Origin: Enterobacter sp. SA187
Lineage (GTDB): Bacteria > Pseudomonadota > Gammaproteobacteria > Enterobacterales > Enterobacteriaceae
DNA length: 64,000 bases
Assembly (NCBI RefSeq): GCF_001888805.2
Contig: NZ_CP019113.1
Location: forward strand, 1,178,001 to 1,242,000
Direction of reading: 5' to 3'
The notes under the pieces are model-generated. The model made no database searches and was not told where the DNA came from. It was given only the letters and a program-made list of their open reading frames with translations. This document shows, piece after piece, positions 34,411-43,057 of this stretch (its first letter is position 1; each line of letters begins with the position of its first letter). Both the position numbers and the translations under genes were made by a program.

Positions 34411-34957
34411 CTTTTCACTCCGTTGATCTCGTTCACCTGATTGTAAGGGGCCGCGGGCAGGGCGCTGAGCGGAGATATGTCCGCCGGGCATGACATATTT
34501 CATGCAGCAAAAAGGTAAATTTGCGGGAAGGGGCACAGTTTATTTATCCGTTCGCTGATCACAGAGATTATTAATTTCCCGAATAGTTACTGCTTCCTTT
34601 AATTAGCCCGACCATATTAAAAATAAATAATTGCCGGAGCAGTCTGATAAATAACTTAGTATTTATTTAGCTGTCATATGAGTTATCGCCGGGCAGTATT
34701 GCAATTTTACGGCTTATGTTATCCCGCTCACGATCCTTATATTGTAAGCGTTTACATCAGCATGGTGCGGGCATACTATTTTTCGCGCCTGTATTGATAA
34801 TATTACGGAACAGGAATAGTGGTAAGTATATTCATTAATTCTATGCTTCGTTTTAATCAATAAATAAAAAATATTATTCATCGCAAATATCCATTACCTC
34901 ACGGCGTTGCTTATTACAGCAACACCGAACTCTACTTTATTTCAAGGAATGCAAATA
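34411..34957. promoter_or_regulatory. Long AT-rich divergent region with a GalR-type operator (34743-34756)
   Basis: 547 bp without a gene between frvA and the porin. TGTAAGCGTTTACA at 34743-34756 is a near-perfect palindrome with a CG centre and fits the GalR/GalS/CytR/PurR operator style. The porin RBS AAGGA is at about 34945. No tRNA, small gene or IS remnant is visible. Control of the porin by a galactose-type regulator is inference. Confidence 0.5.
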
Positions 34958-36358
34958 ATGAAGAAAACACTCCTGGCAGTGGCGATAGGGTTAAGTATGG
35001 TTGCGGGTTCGGGCTGGGCAAAAACCAGCACCAGCAGTATTGAAGCGCGTTTACAGCAGCTTGAAGAACGTCTGGCGGCAGCGGAAAACCGCGCGGCGGC
35101 GGCAGAAAGCCAGGTGCAGCAATTAAAAACGCAGCAGGCGGCGGAAATTAACGAACTTAAAGCGGCGCAGGGCAACACGCCGGTAAACGGCCAACAACCG
35201 GCGGAGGATCTGAAAAACAATGCCGCCACGCCGAACCTGGTGCTGTCCGGCTATGGCGATATCAAAGTTTACGGCGACGTGGAATTCAACATGGATGCCG
35301 AAAGTAAACATGGCCTGGTGGCGATGACCAATGCCAACGTCAACGATCCCACCAATGAACAATGGGACCTGAATGGCCGTATTCTGGTGGGTTTTGACGG
35401 CATGCGGAAAATGGATAACGGCTATTTCGCCGGTTTCTCCGCCCAGCCGCTGGCAGACATGACCGGCTCCATGGATCTTGATGACGCCGTTTTCTTCTTT
35501 GGTCAGGAAAATGACTGGAAAGTGAAGGTCGGGCGCTTCGAAGCCTTCGACATGTTCCCGCTCAATCAGGATACCTTTGTTGAGCATTCCGGTAATACCG
35601 CCAACGACCTCTACGACGACACCAGCGGCTACATCTATATGATGAAAGAGGGTCGCGGACGTTCCGATGCGGGCGGTAGCTTTATGATGAGCAAGCAGAT
35701 CGACAACTGGTATTTCGAGCTGAACACGCTGCTGGAAGATGGCACCTCGCTGTATAACGATGATGGTGACGGCAGGCTCTATCATGGCCGTGAAATGGAA
35801 CAGCAGAAAAACGTCGCCTATCTGCGCCCGGTGATTGCCTGGTCGCAGGATGAACTTACCTTTGCGGCAGCCGTGGAAACCAACGTGGTGAATAACGCCT
35901 ACGGTTACACTAATAGCCAGGGTGAATTTGTCGATCAGTCTGACCGCACCGGTTATGGTCTGCGTATGGCCTGGGACGGGCTGAAAACCGATCCGGAAAA
36001 CGGCGTGGTGGTGAACCTGACCAGCGCCTACATGGACGCCACGGATGAACAGGACTTCAGCGCCGGGATCAACGCCCTGTGGAAACGCTTCGAGCTGGGT
36101 TATGTCTATGCCCATAACAAAATCACCGATTATGACGGCGTGATCGGCGACGATGACAACTTCGTCCTTGATGAAGGCACTTACGATATTCACACCATTT
36201 TTGCTTCTTATCAGATCCCGAACGTGATGAATATGAAGAACTTTAATATCTATCTGGGGACCTACTACTCCATTCTCGACAGCGACACGGTGGATAACAG
36301 CAGCAATAACGACGACGATCGTTACGGCGCGCGCGTGCGCTTCAAATACTATTTCTGA
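34958..36358 (+). CDS. Carbohydrate-specific outer-membrane porin (RafY-like)
   Basis: 466 residues. Signal peptide MKKTLLAVAIGLSMVAGSGWA, then a short coiled coil (SSIEARLQQLEERLAAAENRA) of the kind seen in trimeric sugar porins, then alternating beta-strands ending in the C-terminal aromatic VRFKYYF. The start at 34958 is set by AAGGA 8 nt upstream. Placed beside RafR-, RafA- and RafB-like genes, it matches RafY, the raffinose porin of plasmid raf operons. Transcribed alone, with a strong terminator. Substrate alpha-galactosides is inferred. Confidence 0.83.
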   Translation: MKKTLLAVAIGLSMVAGSGWAKTSTSSIEARLQQLEERLAAAENRAAAAESQVQQLKTQQAAEINELKAAQGNTPVNGQQPAEDLKNNAATPNLVLSGYGDIKVYGDVEFNMDAESKHGLVAMTNANVNDPTNEQWDLNGRILVGFDGMRKMDNGYFAGFSAQPLADMTGSMDLDDAVFFFGQENDWKVKVGRFEAFDMFPLNQDTFVEHSGNTANDLYDDTSGYIYMMKEGRGRSDAGGSFMMSKQIDNWYFELNTLLEDGTSLYNDDGDGRLYHGREMEQQKNVAYLRPVIAWSQDELTFAAAVETNVVNNAYGYTNSQGEFVDQSDRTGYGLRMAWDGLKTDPENGVVVNLTSAYMDATDEQDFSAGINALWKRFELGYVYAHNKITDYDGVIGDDDNFVLDEGTYDIHTIFASYQIPNVMNMKNFNIYLGTYYSILDSDTVDNSSNNDDDRYGARVRFKYYF

Positions 36359-36376
36359 GTTGTCGTAAGCCAGAAA

Positions 36377-36406
36377 ATGCCTGCCTTCACCCGCAGGCAT
36401 TTTTTT
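36377..36406 (+). terminator. Rho-independent terminator of the porin gene
   Basis: Stem ATGCCTGC / GCAGGCAT with an 8-nt loop followed by seven T residues, 18 nt after the porin stop. Confidence 0.9.
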
Positions 36407-36484
36407 GCGCTTATTTTGAGGCTGGACGGCCTGATAAGGTTGCGGGACACTAGCGGCATTCTTCAGCCTCTGACACGGAAAATT

Positions 36485-37480
36485 ATGTCGTTAAAAGCTA
36501 TCGCCAAAGAACTGGGCCTGTCGGTAACTACCGTCAGCCGCGCCCTGAACGGTTATGACGATGTTTCGCAGGAAACGCGCGCCCGCGTGGAGGCTGAAGC
36601 GCAGCGCCGGGGGTATCGTCCCAATACCTTCGCCCGCCGCCTGAAAATGGGCAAAATCGACGCCGTCGGGCTGGTATTTCCGGTGCATCCCGTACCGCTT
36701 AATAACAGTGTTTTCATGGATATGGTGGGGGAGATCAGCCATGAACTGGCGCAGCATGAAATCGACCTGCTGCTGATTGCCGATGACGATCTGGCGGACA
36801 AGCACAGCTATATGCGCATGGTGCAGAGTCGCCGCGTGGACGCGCTGATTGTCGCCCACACGCTGGATAACGACCCGCGTCTGGAGCAGTTGCAGGCGGC
36901 GCGTTTCCCTTTTCTGGCGCTGGGCCGCAGCCAGCTCTCCGAGCCTTACGCCTGGTTTGATTTCGATAATCATGCCGGTACCTGGCGCGCCACCCGCCAT
37001 CTGATTGACCAGGGTCACCAGCGTATTGCGCTGCTGGGGGAAAACAACACCCAGGCTTTTATCACCCAGCGGCGAAACGGCTATCTCAACGCGCTCAATG
37101 AAAGCGGCCTCTCCCGTGAATGGCTGCGCGTCATGCCGCCGTCGCGCCGGGCAGGCTATAACGCCACGCGCGAACTGCTGGCGCTGCCGCAGCCGCCCAC
37201 TGCCATTATCACCGACTGCAACACCCACGGCGACGGCGCGGCGATGGCGCTGGCGCAGGCCGGACGCTTGACGGGCGACAACCGCGTCGCGCTGATCGTC
37301 TACGACGGGCTGCCCGCCGACAGCATTGTCGACCTGGACGTGGCGGCGGTGATCCAGTCCACCCGTCAGGGCGTGGGCCGTCAGATCGCCGGAATGGTAC
37401 GGCGGCTGATTGCCGGTGACGATCTCGCCACATTACAGGTACTGTGGCAGCCGGAATTCCGTCCGGGCGTCACCGCCTGA
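36485..37480 (+). CDS. RafR-like LacI-family repressor
   Basis: 331 residues. LacI helix-turn-helix (MSLKAIAKELGLSVTTVSRALNGYDDVS) and sugar-binding core; VDALIVAHTLDNDPRLEQLQ and WFDFDNHAGTW closely resemble RafR of plasmid raffinose operons. The start at 36485 gives the canonical MSLKAIA N terminus. It directly precedes the alpha-galactosidase gene, whose promoter carries two 18-bp operators of the CCGAAACGTTTCGG type known for RafR. Effector expected: melibiose or a related galactoside. Confidence 0.88.
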   Translation: MSLKAIAKELGLSVTTVSRALNGYDDVSQETRARVEAEAQRRGYRPNTFARRLKMGKIDAVGLVFPVHPVPLNNSVFMDMVGEISHELAQHEIDLLLIADDDLADKHSYMRMVQSRRVDALIVAHTLDNDPRLEQLQAARFPFLALGRSQLSEPYAWFDFDNHAGTWRATRHLIDQGHQRIALLGENNTQAFITQRRNGYLNALNESGLSREWLRVMPPSRRAGYNATRELLALPQPPTAIITDCNTHGDGAAMALAQAGRLTGDNRVALIVYDGLPADSIVDLDVAAVIQSTRQGVGRQIAGMVRRLIAGDDLATLQVLWQPEFRPGVTA

Positions 37481-37519
37481 CTCACCTTTCTTTACGGTAA
37501 ATTCCCACGCCGATCACAA

Positions 37520-37558
37520 ATCCGAATCGTTTTGGTTGGCATCCGAAACGTTTCGGAT
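37520..37558. promoter_or_regulatory. Tandem RafR-type operators before the alpha-galactosidase gene
   Basis: ATCCGAAACGTTTCGGAT at 37541-37558 is a perfect 18-bp palindrome with a CG centre. A second copy at 37520-37537 matches 15 of 18 positions. The centres are 21 bp apart, two helical turns, so two repressor dimers would sit on the same DNA face. Confidence 0.8.
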
Positions 37559-37593
37559 CAACGATGACATCATCAATACTCAGGAGATGATGC

Positions 37594-39717
37594 ATGGAAA
37601 AGTCGATTTTACGCCTGCAAAGCGCCACCGTGGATGTGGTAATCAAAACCCGTCCGTTCGCCGAAATTCTTTACTGGGGCACGCATCTTGCCGACTTTTC
37701 GCCGCAGGACGCAGCCAGTCTTGAACGTCCTGTCGCCAATGGAAAACTGGACGTCGACGCTCCGATCACGCTGATGGCGGAGCCGGGCCATGGCCTTTTT
37801 GGTTCGCCGGGCATTGAAGGCCACCGCAACGGCCTCGACGGTTCCCCGGTGTTTACCACTACTCAGGTGGAGCAGCATAACCAGACGCTGATCATCACCA
37901 GCGAAGACGCGCAGGCGGGTCTGCAACTGCGCAGCGAAATTGCCCTGTCGGCCAGCGGCGTGCTGAAAATTCGCCACGGGCTGACCAATAACCGCGCGGG
38001 AAACTGGCAGGTGGATCGCCTGGCGGTGACATTGCCGGTAGCCGGGCATGCGCAGGAGGTGATGGCGTTCCATGGCCGCTGGATCCGCGAATTTCAGCCG
38101 CACCGCGTCACGCTGACGCACGACAGCTTTGTGCTGGAAAGCCGCCGCGGGCGCAGTTCTCACGAACATTTCCCGGCGCTGATTGCCGGCAGCCAGGCCT
38201 TCAGCGAAATGCAGGGCGAGGTGTGGGGCGCGCATCTCGGCTGGAGCGGCAACCACCGTATGCGCTGCGAAGTGAAAACTGACGGCCGTCGCTATTTGCA
38301 GGCGGAGGCGCTCTATCTGCCGGGAGAAATGGCGCTCGCCGAAGGCGATACCCTGTGGACGCCGTGGTTGTACGCCAGCTATTCAGCGGCCGGGCTGAAT
38401 GGTATGAGCCAGCAATATCATCATTTCCTGCGCGGGGAGCTGATCCGCTTTCCGCAGGAGAAGCCGCGTCCGGTGCACCTCAACACCTGGGAAGGCATCT
38501 ATTTCAACCACTCCCCGGCCTATATCATGCAGATGGCGGACGAAGCGGCGGCGCTTGGCGTTGAGCGGTTTATTATTGATGATGGCTGGTTCAAAGGCCG
38601 CAATGACGACCGCGCGGCGCTGGGGGACTGGTATCTCGACGAGCAAAAATACCCCGATGGTCTGAAGCCGGTTATCGACCATGTCAAAAATCTCGGCATG
38701 GAGTTCGGCATCTGGATCGAGCCGGAAATGATCAACCCCAATGCCGATCTCTATCGTGCCCATCCGGAGTGGGTACTGGCAATGCCTGGCTACCCGCAGG
38801 CCACTGGCCGCCATCAGCTGGTGCTGAATCTGAACATTGCGGAAGCTTTTGATTACCTGCTGGAACGCATGAGCTGGCTGCTGGGCGAGCATGATATCGA
38901 CTATGTGAAGTGGGACATGAACCGCGAGCTGGTGCAGCCTGCGCATCAGGGCAAAGCCGCCGCCGATGCGCAAACCCGCCAGTATTATCGACTGTTCGAT
39001 GCCCTGCGCAGTCGCTTCCCGCACGTGGAATTTGAGTCCTGCGCCTCCGGTGGTGGGCGTATTGATTATGAAGTGCTGACCCGCTGCCACCGTTTCTGGC
39101 CCTCCGACAACAACGATGCGCTGGAGCGTAATACTATTCAGCGCGGCATGAGCTACTTCTTCCCGCCGGAAGTGATGGGTGCGCACATCGGCAATCGTCA
39201 CTGTCATGCTACCTTCCGCCAGCACAGCATTGCTTTTCGCGGTCTGACGGCGCTGTTCGGGCACATGGGGCTGGAGCTGGATCCGGTGAGCGCCGGTGAA
39301 GAGGAACGCGCAGGCTATCGCCATTACGCCGCGCTCTATAAGCAGTGGCGGGGGCTCATTCATTCCGGCAACCAGTGGCGGGTGGATATGCCGGATGCCA
39401 CGACTCAGGTGGTGGGCGTGGTCAGTCAGGATCAGCAGCAAGGGCTGTTCCTGGTCAGCCAGCTGGCGATGCCGGATTACAGCCTGATGATGCCGTTGCG
39501 GGTGCCGGGTCTGGATAGCGGCGCGCGTTATCGCATCAGGCTGCTGGACGATCCCAATATTCAGCTGACCGGGGCGGGCGGCCATACCATGCGCAAACTC
39601 CCGGCGTGGATGACAACAGAGCAAACCGTCAGCGGCGAATGGCTGAAGGTGGCGGGGCTGGCCTTACCGGTGCTGGATCCGGAAAGCGCCATTCTGATTG
39701 GTTTCGAACGCGTATGA
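37594..39717 (+). CDS. rafA: GH36 alpha-galactosidase (RafA-like)
   Basis: 707 residues, about the RafA length. Intracellular alpha-galactosidase that hydrolyses raffinose and melibiose. GH36 motifs in order: FIIDDGWFKGRNDD, WIEPEMINP, YVKWDMNRE with the nucleophile Asp, and FESCASGGGRIDYEVLTRCHRFWPSDNNDALER with the acid/base Asp. The start at ATG 37594 has AGGAG 7 nt upstream. Followed 41 nt later by the permease, both under the tandem operators. No signal peptide. Confidence 0.92.
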   Translation: MEKSILRLQSATVDVVIKTRPFAEILYWGTHLADFSPQDAASLERPVANGKLDVDAPITLMAEPGHGLFGSPGIEGHRNGLDGSPVFTTTQVEQHNQTLIITSEDAQAGLQLRSEIALSASGVLKIRHGLTNNRAGNWQVDRLAVTLPVAGHAQEVMAFHGRWIREFQPHRVTLTHDSFVLESRRGRSSHEHFPALIAGSQAFSEMQGEVWGAHLGWSGNHRMRCEVKTDGRRYLQAEALYLPGEMALAEGDTLWTPWLYASYSAAGLNGMSQQYHHFLRGELIRFPQEKPRPVHLNTWEGIYFNHSPAYIMQMADEAAALGVERFIIDDGWFKGRNDDRAALGDWYLDEQKYPDGLKPVIDHVKNLGMEFGIWIEPEMINPNADLYRAHPEWVLAMPGYPQATGRHQLVLNLNIAEAFDYLLERMSWLLGEHDIDYVKWDMNRELVQPAHQGKAAADAQTRQYYRLFDALRSRFPHVEFESCASGGGRIDYEVLTRCHRFWPSDNNDALERNTIQRGMSYFFPPEVMGAHIGNRHCHATFRQHSIAFRGLTALFGHMGLELDPVSAGEEERAGYRHYAALYKQWRGLIHSGNQWRVDMPDATTQVVGVVSQDQQQGLFLVSQLAMPDYSLMMPLRVPGLDSGARYRIRLLDDPNIQLTGAGGHTMRKLPAWMTTEQTVSGEWLKVAGLALPVLDPESAILIGFERV

Positions 39718-39758
39718 TCATGCAGGGCCGCCACGCGGCCCGTAGCTGAGGGATTAAC

Positions 39759-41024
39759 ATGAAGACCACCGACTGTACCCATAAAAACAACCCTAATTTC
39801 TGGATTTTTGGCCTGTTCGTCTTCCTCTACTTTTTCATTATGGCGACCTGCTTTCCGTTTTTGCCCATCTGGTTGTCCGACATTATCGGCCTGACCAAAA
39901 CAGAAACCGGCATCGTCTTCTCCTGCGTCTCGCTGTTTGCCATCGCTTTTCAGCCGGTGCTGGGGGTGATCTCCGATAAGCTCGGCCTGAAGAAAAACTT
40001 GCTGTGGGTGATCTCGGTACTGCTGTTTTTATTCGCCCCCTTTTTCCTCTACGTCTTCGCGCCGCTGCTGAAAACCAATATCTGGCTGGGGGCGCTGAGC
40101 GGCGGGATCTACATCGGCTTTGTCTTCTCGGCAGGGTCCGGGGCGATCGAAGCCTATGTGGAGCGCGTCAGCCGTAACAGCCATTTTGAGTATGGCAAAG
40201 CGCGAATGTTCGGCTGTCTCGGCTGGGGCCTGTGCGCCTCGACGGCGGGGATGCTGTTCAGCGTCAATCCGGAATGGGTATTCTGGATGGGTTCGGCGGC
40301 GGCCCTGATGCTGATGCTGTTACTGCTTATCGCCCGACCGCAGCAAAACCAGACCGCGCAGGTGATGAATGCGCTGGGGGCCAACCAGCCGCAAATCAGC
40401 GCGAAAATGGTCTTCAGCCTGTTCCGCCAGCGCAAAATGTGGATGTTTATCCTCTATGTGATTGGCGTCGCCTGCGTGTATGACGTGTTCGACCAGCAGT
40501 TTGCCACCTTCTTTAAGTCTTTCTTCGCCACGCCGCAGGCGGGCACCCAGGCCTTCGGTTTTGCGACCACCGCCGGGGAAATGTGCAACGCCATCATCAT
40601 GTTCTGCTCGCCGTGGATCATTAACCGCATCGGCGCGAAAAATACCCTGCTGATTGCCGGGGCGATCATGACCACGCGTATTATCGGCTCGGCCTTCGCC
40701 ACCACCGTGGTGGAAGTGGTGGCGCTGAAAATGCTGCACGCGCTGGAAGTGCCGTTCCTGTTGGTTGGCGCATTTAAATACATCACCGGCGTGTTCGACA
40801 CTCGCCTGTCCGCCACCATCTATCTGATTGGCTTTAACTTTGCCAAACAGATGGCGGCGATTTTCCTGTCGGCTTTTGCGGGAAATATGTATGACCGTAT
40901 TGGCTTCCAGGACACCTATCTGATCCTCGGCAGCATCGTGCTGGTGGTGACGCTCCTCTCCGCCTTTACGCTGACCGGCAAACCGATGTTTGGCCGCATG
41001 GCGGGCAGCGTCGCTGAGCGATGA
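39759..41024 (+). CDS. rafB: LacY/RafB-family oligosaccharide:H+ symporter
   Basis: 421 residues, 12 membrane helices. LacY-family segments: FWIFGLFVFLYFFIMATCFPFLPIWL at the N terminus, SCVSLFAIAFQPVLGVISDKLGLKKNLLW, and GSGAIEAYVERVSRNSHFEYGKARMFGCLGWGLCAS, which contains the coupling Glu region of LacY (E126/R144). Imports raffinose or melibiose. No invertase (rafD) gene follows, so raffinose would leave sucrose after RafA action. Ends the raf-like unit; a 12-bp inverted repeat lies downstream. Confidence 0.9.
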   Translation: MKTTDCTHKNNPNFWIFGLFVFLYFFIMATCFPFLPIWLSDIIGLTKTETGIVFSCVSLFAIAFQPVLGVISDKLGLKKNLLWVISVLLFLFAPFFLYVFAPLLKTNIWLGALSGGIYIGFVFSAGSGAIEAYVERVSRNSHFEYGKARMFGCLGWGLCASTAGMLFSVNPEWVFWMGSAAALMLMLLLLIARPQQNQTAQVMNALGANQPQISAKMVFSLFRQRKMWMFILYVIGVACVYDVFDQQFATFFKSFFATPQAGTQAFGFATTAGEMCNAIIMFCSPWIINRIGAKNTLLIAGAIMTTRIIGSAFATTVVEVVALKMLHALEVPFLLVGAFKYITGVFDTRLSATIYLIGFNFAKQMAAIFLSAFAGNMYDRIGFQDTYLILGSIVLVVTLLSAFTLTGKPMFGRMAGSVAER

Positions 41025-41031
41025 GCGAATG

Positions 41032-41062
41032 CACGGCGTTAAAAACGGAATTTAACGCCGTG
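41032..41062. repeat. Perfect 12-bp inverted repeat after the permease gene
   Basis: CACGGCGTTAAA and TTTAACGCCGTG with a 7-nt loop. There is no U-tract, so it is either a rho-aided terminator or a protein-binding site for the next operon. A possible -10 box TATACT lies at 41103-41108. Confidence 0.55.
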
Positions 41063-41132
41063 GACTGTGTGAAGAATCACATTCGCGTTTAATTCGCTGA
41101 CCTATACTCCGCTGATATTTTAACGGAGGCAG

Positions 41133-41699
41133 ATGTCAGTGATTAATATTCAGCGGCTATTTCAATGCATGTTAACAGGGCTATTTTGCGATAGCGCTGT
41201 TCGTGCGTGGCTGAGTAAAATTTGCTGGTTTACTTCTGTTCCTTCCCTTGAAAAAGACGATGCGATTATTCATGACGCGCTGGATGAAAATACCGCCGTC
41301 GGCTGGGCGCAATTATGGTCCAGCGCCGGAAAACTCTGCCCGTCACTTTATCGTCCCGCCGCGCCGTTAATAAAAGTTTTATATCACGCCGGATACGCCA
41401 CCCGTCTGCACAGCCGTAAACGCGACGAGCTGGCCTTCCTGTTCCGTATTTCCAGCCTGCGCCAGCTGATGGCCTGTCATCACGCCAGCGGCGCGTCAGA
41501 CGACGCCGCGTTCCGGTTAATGGTTTCCCCGCAAAGCACAATGCGCGCCTTCGCCATTGTGCTTTTTTTATTGCCTGAATCCGACCCTGTAAGGAGTTTC
41601 TATGTTTATTGTTTGCGTCGCCGCCTGTCCGACAGGCATCGCTCATACCTATATGGCAGCAGAAGCGCTGGAGCTTACCGGGCGTCAGCGCGGCCATGA
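41133..41699 (+). CDS. Unrecognised small protein ahead of the PTS genes
   Basis: Up to 188 codons, starting at ATG 41133 or GTG 41139 after ACGGAGG. I do not recognise it. The first 155 residues have a fairly ordinary composition with several Cys and Trp (CWFTSVPSLEKDD, GWAQLWSSAGKLCPSL). The last 33 overlap the EIIB gene in another frame and are Arg/Ser-rich, so that tail looks like frame read-through rather than protein. Possibilities: a real accessory or regulatory protein with an unusual 98-nt overlap, a decayed or frameshifted regulator/EIIA, or chance. It has no EIIA His motif. Confidence 0.35.
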   Translation: MSVINIQRLFQCMLTGLFCDSAVRAWLSKICWFTSVPSLEKDDAIIHDALDENTAVGWAQLWSSAGKLCPSLYRPAAPLIKVLYHAGYATRLHSRKRDELAFLFRISSLRQLMACHHASGASDDAAFRLMVSPQSTMRAFAIVLFLLPESDPVRSFYVYCLRRRLSDRHRSYLYGSRSAGAYRASARP

Positions 41700-41916
41700 A
41701 ATCAAAGTCGAAACCCAGGGCAGCCTGGGAATTGAAAATGACATCACCGCAGACGACCTGGCGCGGGCGGATGGCGTGATCATCGCCGCCGATGTCGCCA
41801 TCAGCGGCAAAGAACGCTTCGACGGCATGATCAAGCTGGAGTGCAGCGTCTCCGATCCGATCAAGTTTGGCGATGCGGTATTTGAAGCGCTGGAGCAGGA
41901 GCACGCCAATGGCTAA
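41602..41916 (+). CDS. Fructose-type PTS EIIB
   Basis: 104 residues, a stand-alone EIIB-Fru domain. The phosphorylated Cys is in VAACPTGIAHTYMAAEAL (about residue 8); VETQGSLGIEN follows, as in FruA, FrvB and MngA. AAGGAG sits 6 nt before the start. The last 8 nt overlap the EIIC gene. No EIIA is encoded in the operon. Confidence 0.92.
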   Translation: MFIVCVAACPTGIAHTYMAAEALELTGRQRGHEIKVETQGSLGIENDITADDLARADGVIIAADVAISGKERFDGMIKLECSVSDPIKFGDAVFEALEQEHANG

Positions 41917-43024
41917 GTTCAACGGAGGAAGCGGCCCGTCGGCGGGCACGGAAATCAAAAACGCCATTATGACCGGCGTCTCCTGGATGCTGCCGTTTGT
42001 CATCGCCGGAGCGGTGATCATGGGCATCGCACGTATCGGCGCGTCTATGTACGGCATTGATAATATCTGGGATGCCAGCCATGGCGAGGCGGCAAGCGTG
42101 GTGGTGCAACTGCTGCATAAGTTTGACGGCTTTGGCGGCATGGCGTTATCGCTGATGCTGCCGGTGGTGGCGGGCTACATCAGTTTTGCGATTGCCAATA
42201 AGCCGGGGCTGGCTCCCGGCATGGTCGGCGGCCTGCTCGCCAGTAATCTGGGCACCGGCTTTCTGGGGGCGCTGGCGGCGGGTTTTGTCGCAGGCTACAT
42301 CGTGCGCGCCCTGACCACCTGGGTGCGTTTACCCAAAGCTTTAGCGTCCGCCGGGCCGATATTTATCCTGCCGGTGGGCGGCACGCTGCTCACCTGTTTA
42401 GTGATGGCGTTTATCATCGGCACGCCGCTGGCGGCGCTTAATCACGGCATGGAAAACTGGCTGCTGGCGATGTCCGGCGCGAACAAAATTATCCTCGCGG
42501 CGGTGGTGGGCGGCATGGTCGGCTTCGATCTCGGTGGGCCGGTCAACAAAGCGGCGGTAACCACGGCGATGGCGCTGCTGGCCTCGGGCATTTACGATCC
42601 CAATACCGCAGCCCAGGTGGCGATTATCGTACCGCCCATTGGCCTTGGCGTCGCCACGCTGCTGTGGGCGAAGCGCTTCCCGGCGTCCCTGCGCGAGGCC
42701 GGAAAAGCTTCAACGCTGATGGGGCTGATCGGCGTTTCCGAAGGCGCGATCCCCTTTGCGCTCGCCAATCCCAAAATCATCATCATTAACGTGCTCGGCT
42801 CCGCCACCAGCGCGGCGATGGCCGTCGGGCTGGGGGCGGTCAACCATGCGCCGATCTCCGGCTTTTATGGCTGGCTGGCGGTGAGTCACTGGCCGGTATA
42901 CGTGCTGTCGATTGCCACCGGCTCGGCCATTATCGCCGTCGGCTCGTTGCTGGTCTTTCGCAGTGAAAACGAACCGGAAAATAAACCCGTCGCCGCCGCG
43001 CCGAAATTTAAAGCCGGTCGCTGA
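41909..43024 (+). CDS. Fructose-type PTS EIIC permease
   Basis: 371 residues, about ten helices. EIIC-Fru signatures: MTGVSWMLPFVIAGAVIMGIA, GGMVGFDLGGPVNKAAVT, and GVSEGAIPFALANP. The start is the ATG at 41909 (MAKFNGGSGPS), overlapping EIIB by 8 nt; an upstream in-frame start lies inside EIIB. With the following alpha-mannosidase gene it suggests import of a mannosylated compound, as MngA does for mannosylglycerate. Substrate is inferred. Confidence 0.92.
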   Translation: MAKFNGGSGPSAGTEIKNAIMTGVSWMLPFVIAGAVIMGIARIGASMYGIDNIWDASHGEAASVVVQLLHKFDGFGGMALSLMLPVVAGYISFAIANKPGLAPGMVGGLLASNLGTGFLGALAAGFVAGYIVRALTTWVRLPKALASAGPIFILPVGGTLLTCLVMAFIIGTPLAALNHGMENWLLAMSGANKIILAAVVGGMVGFDLGGPVNKAAVTTAMALLASGIYDPNTAAQVAIIVPPIGLGVATLLWAKRFPASLREAGKASTLMGLIGVSEGAIPFALANPKIIIINVLGSATSAAMAVGLGAVNHAPISGFYGWLAVSHWPVYVLSIATGSAIIAVGSLLVFRSENEPENKPVAAAPKFKAGR

Positions 43025-43057
43025 GGCCGTCCCATCTATAAGGAGAAGGTACGCCTG

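Noticed and set aside
35123..36400. 425-codon minus-strand frame over the porin gene
   Set aside because: Ile/His/Val-rich mirror of porin codons; no ribosome-binding site or domain.
41266..42141. 291-codon minus-strand frame across the EIIB/EIIC genes
   Set aside because: Covers two certain PTS genes in antisense; no motif or ribosome-binding site.
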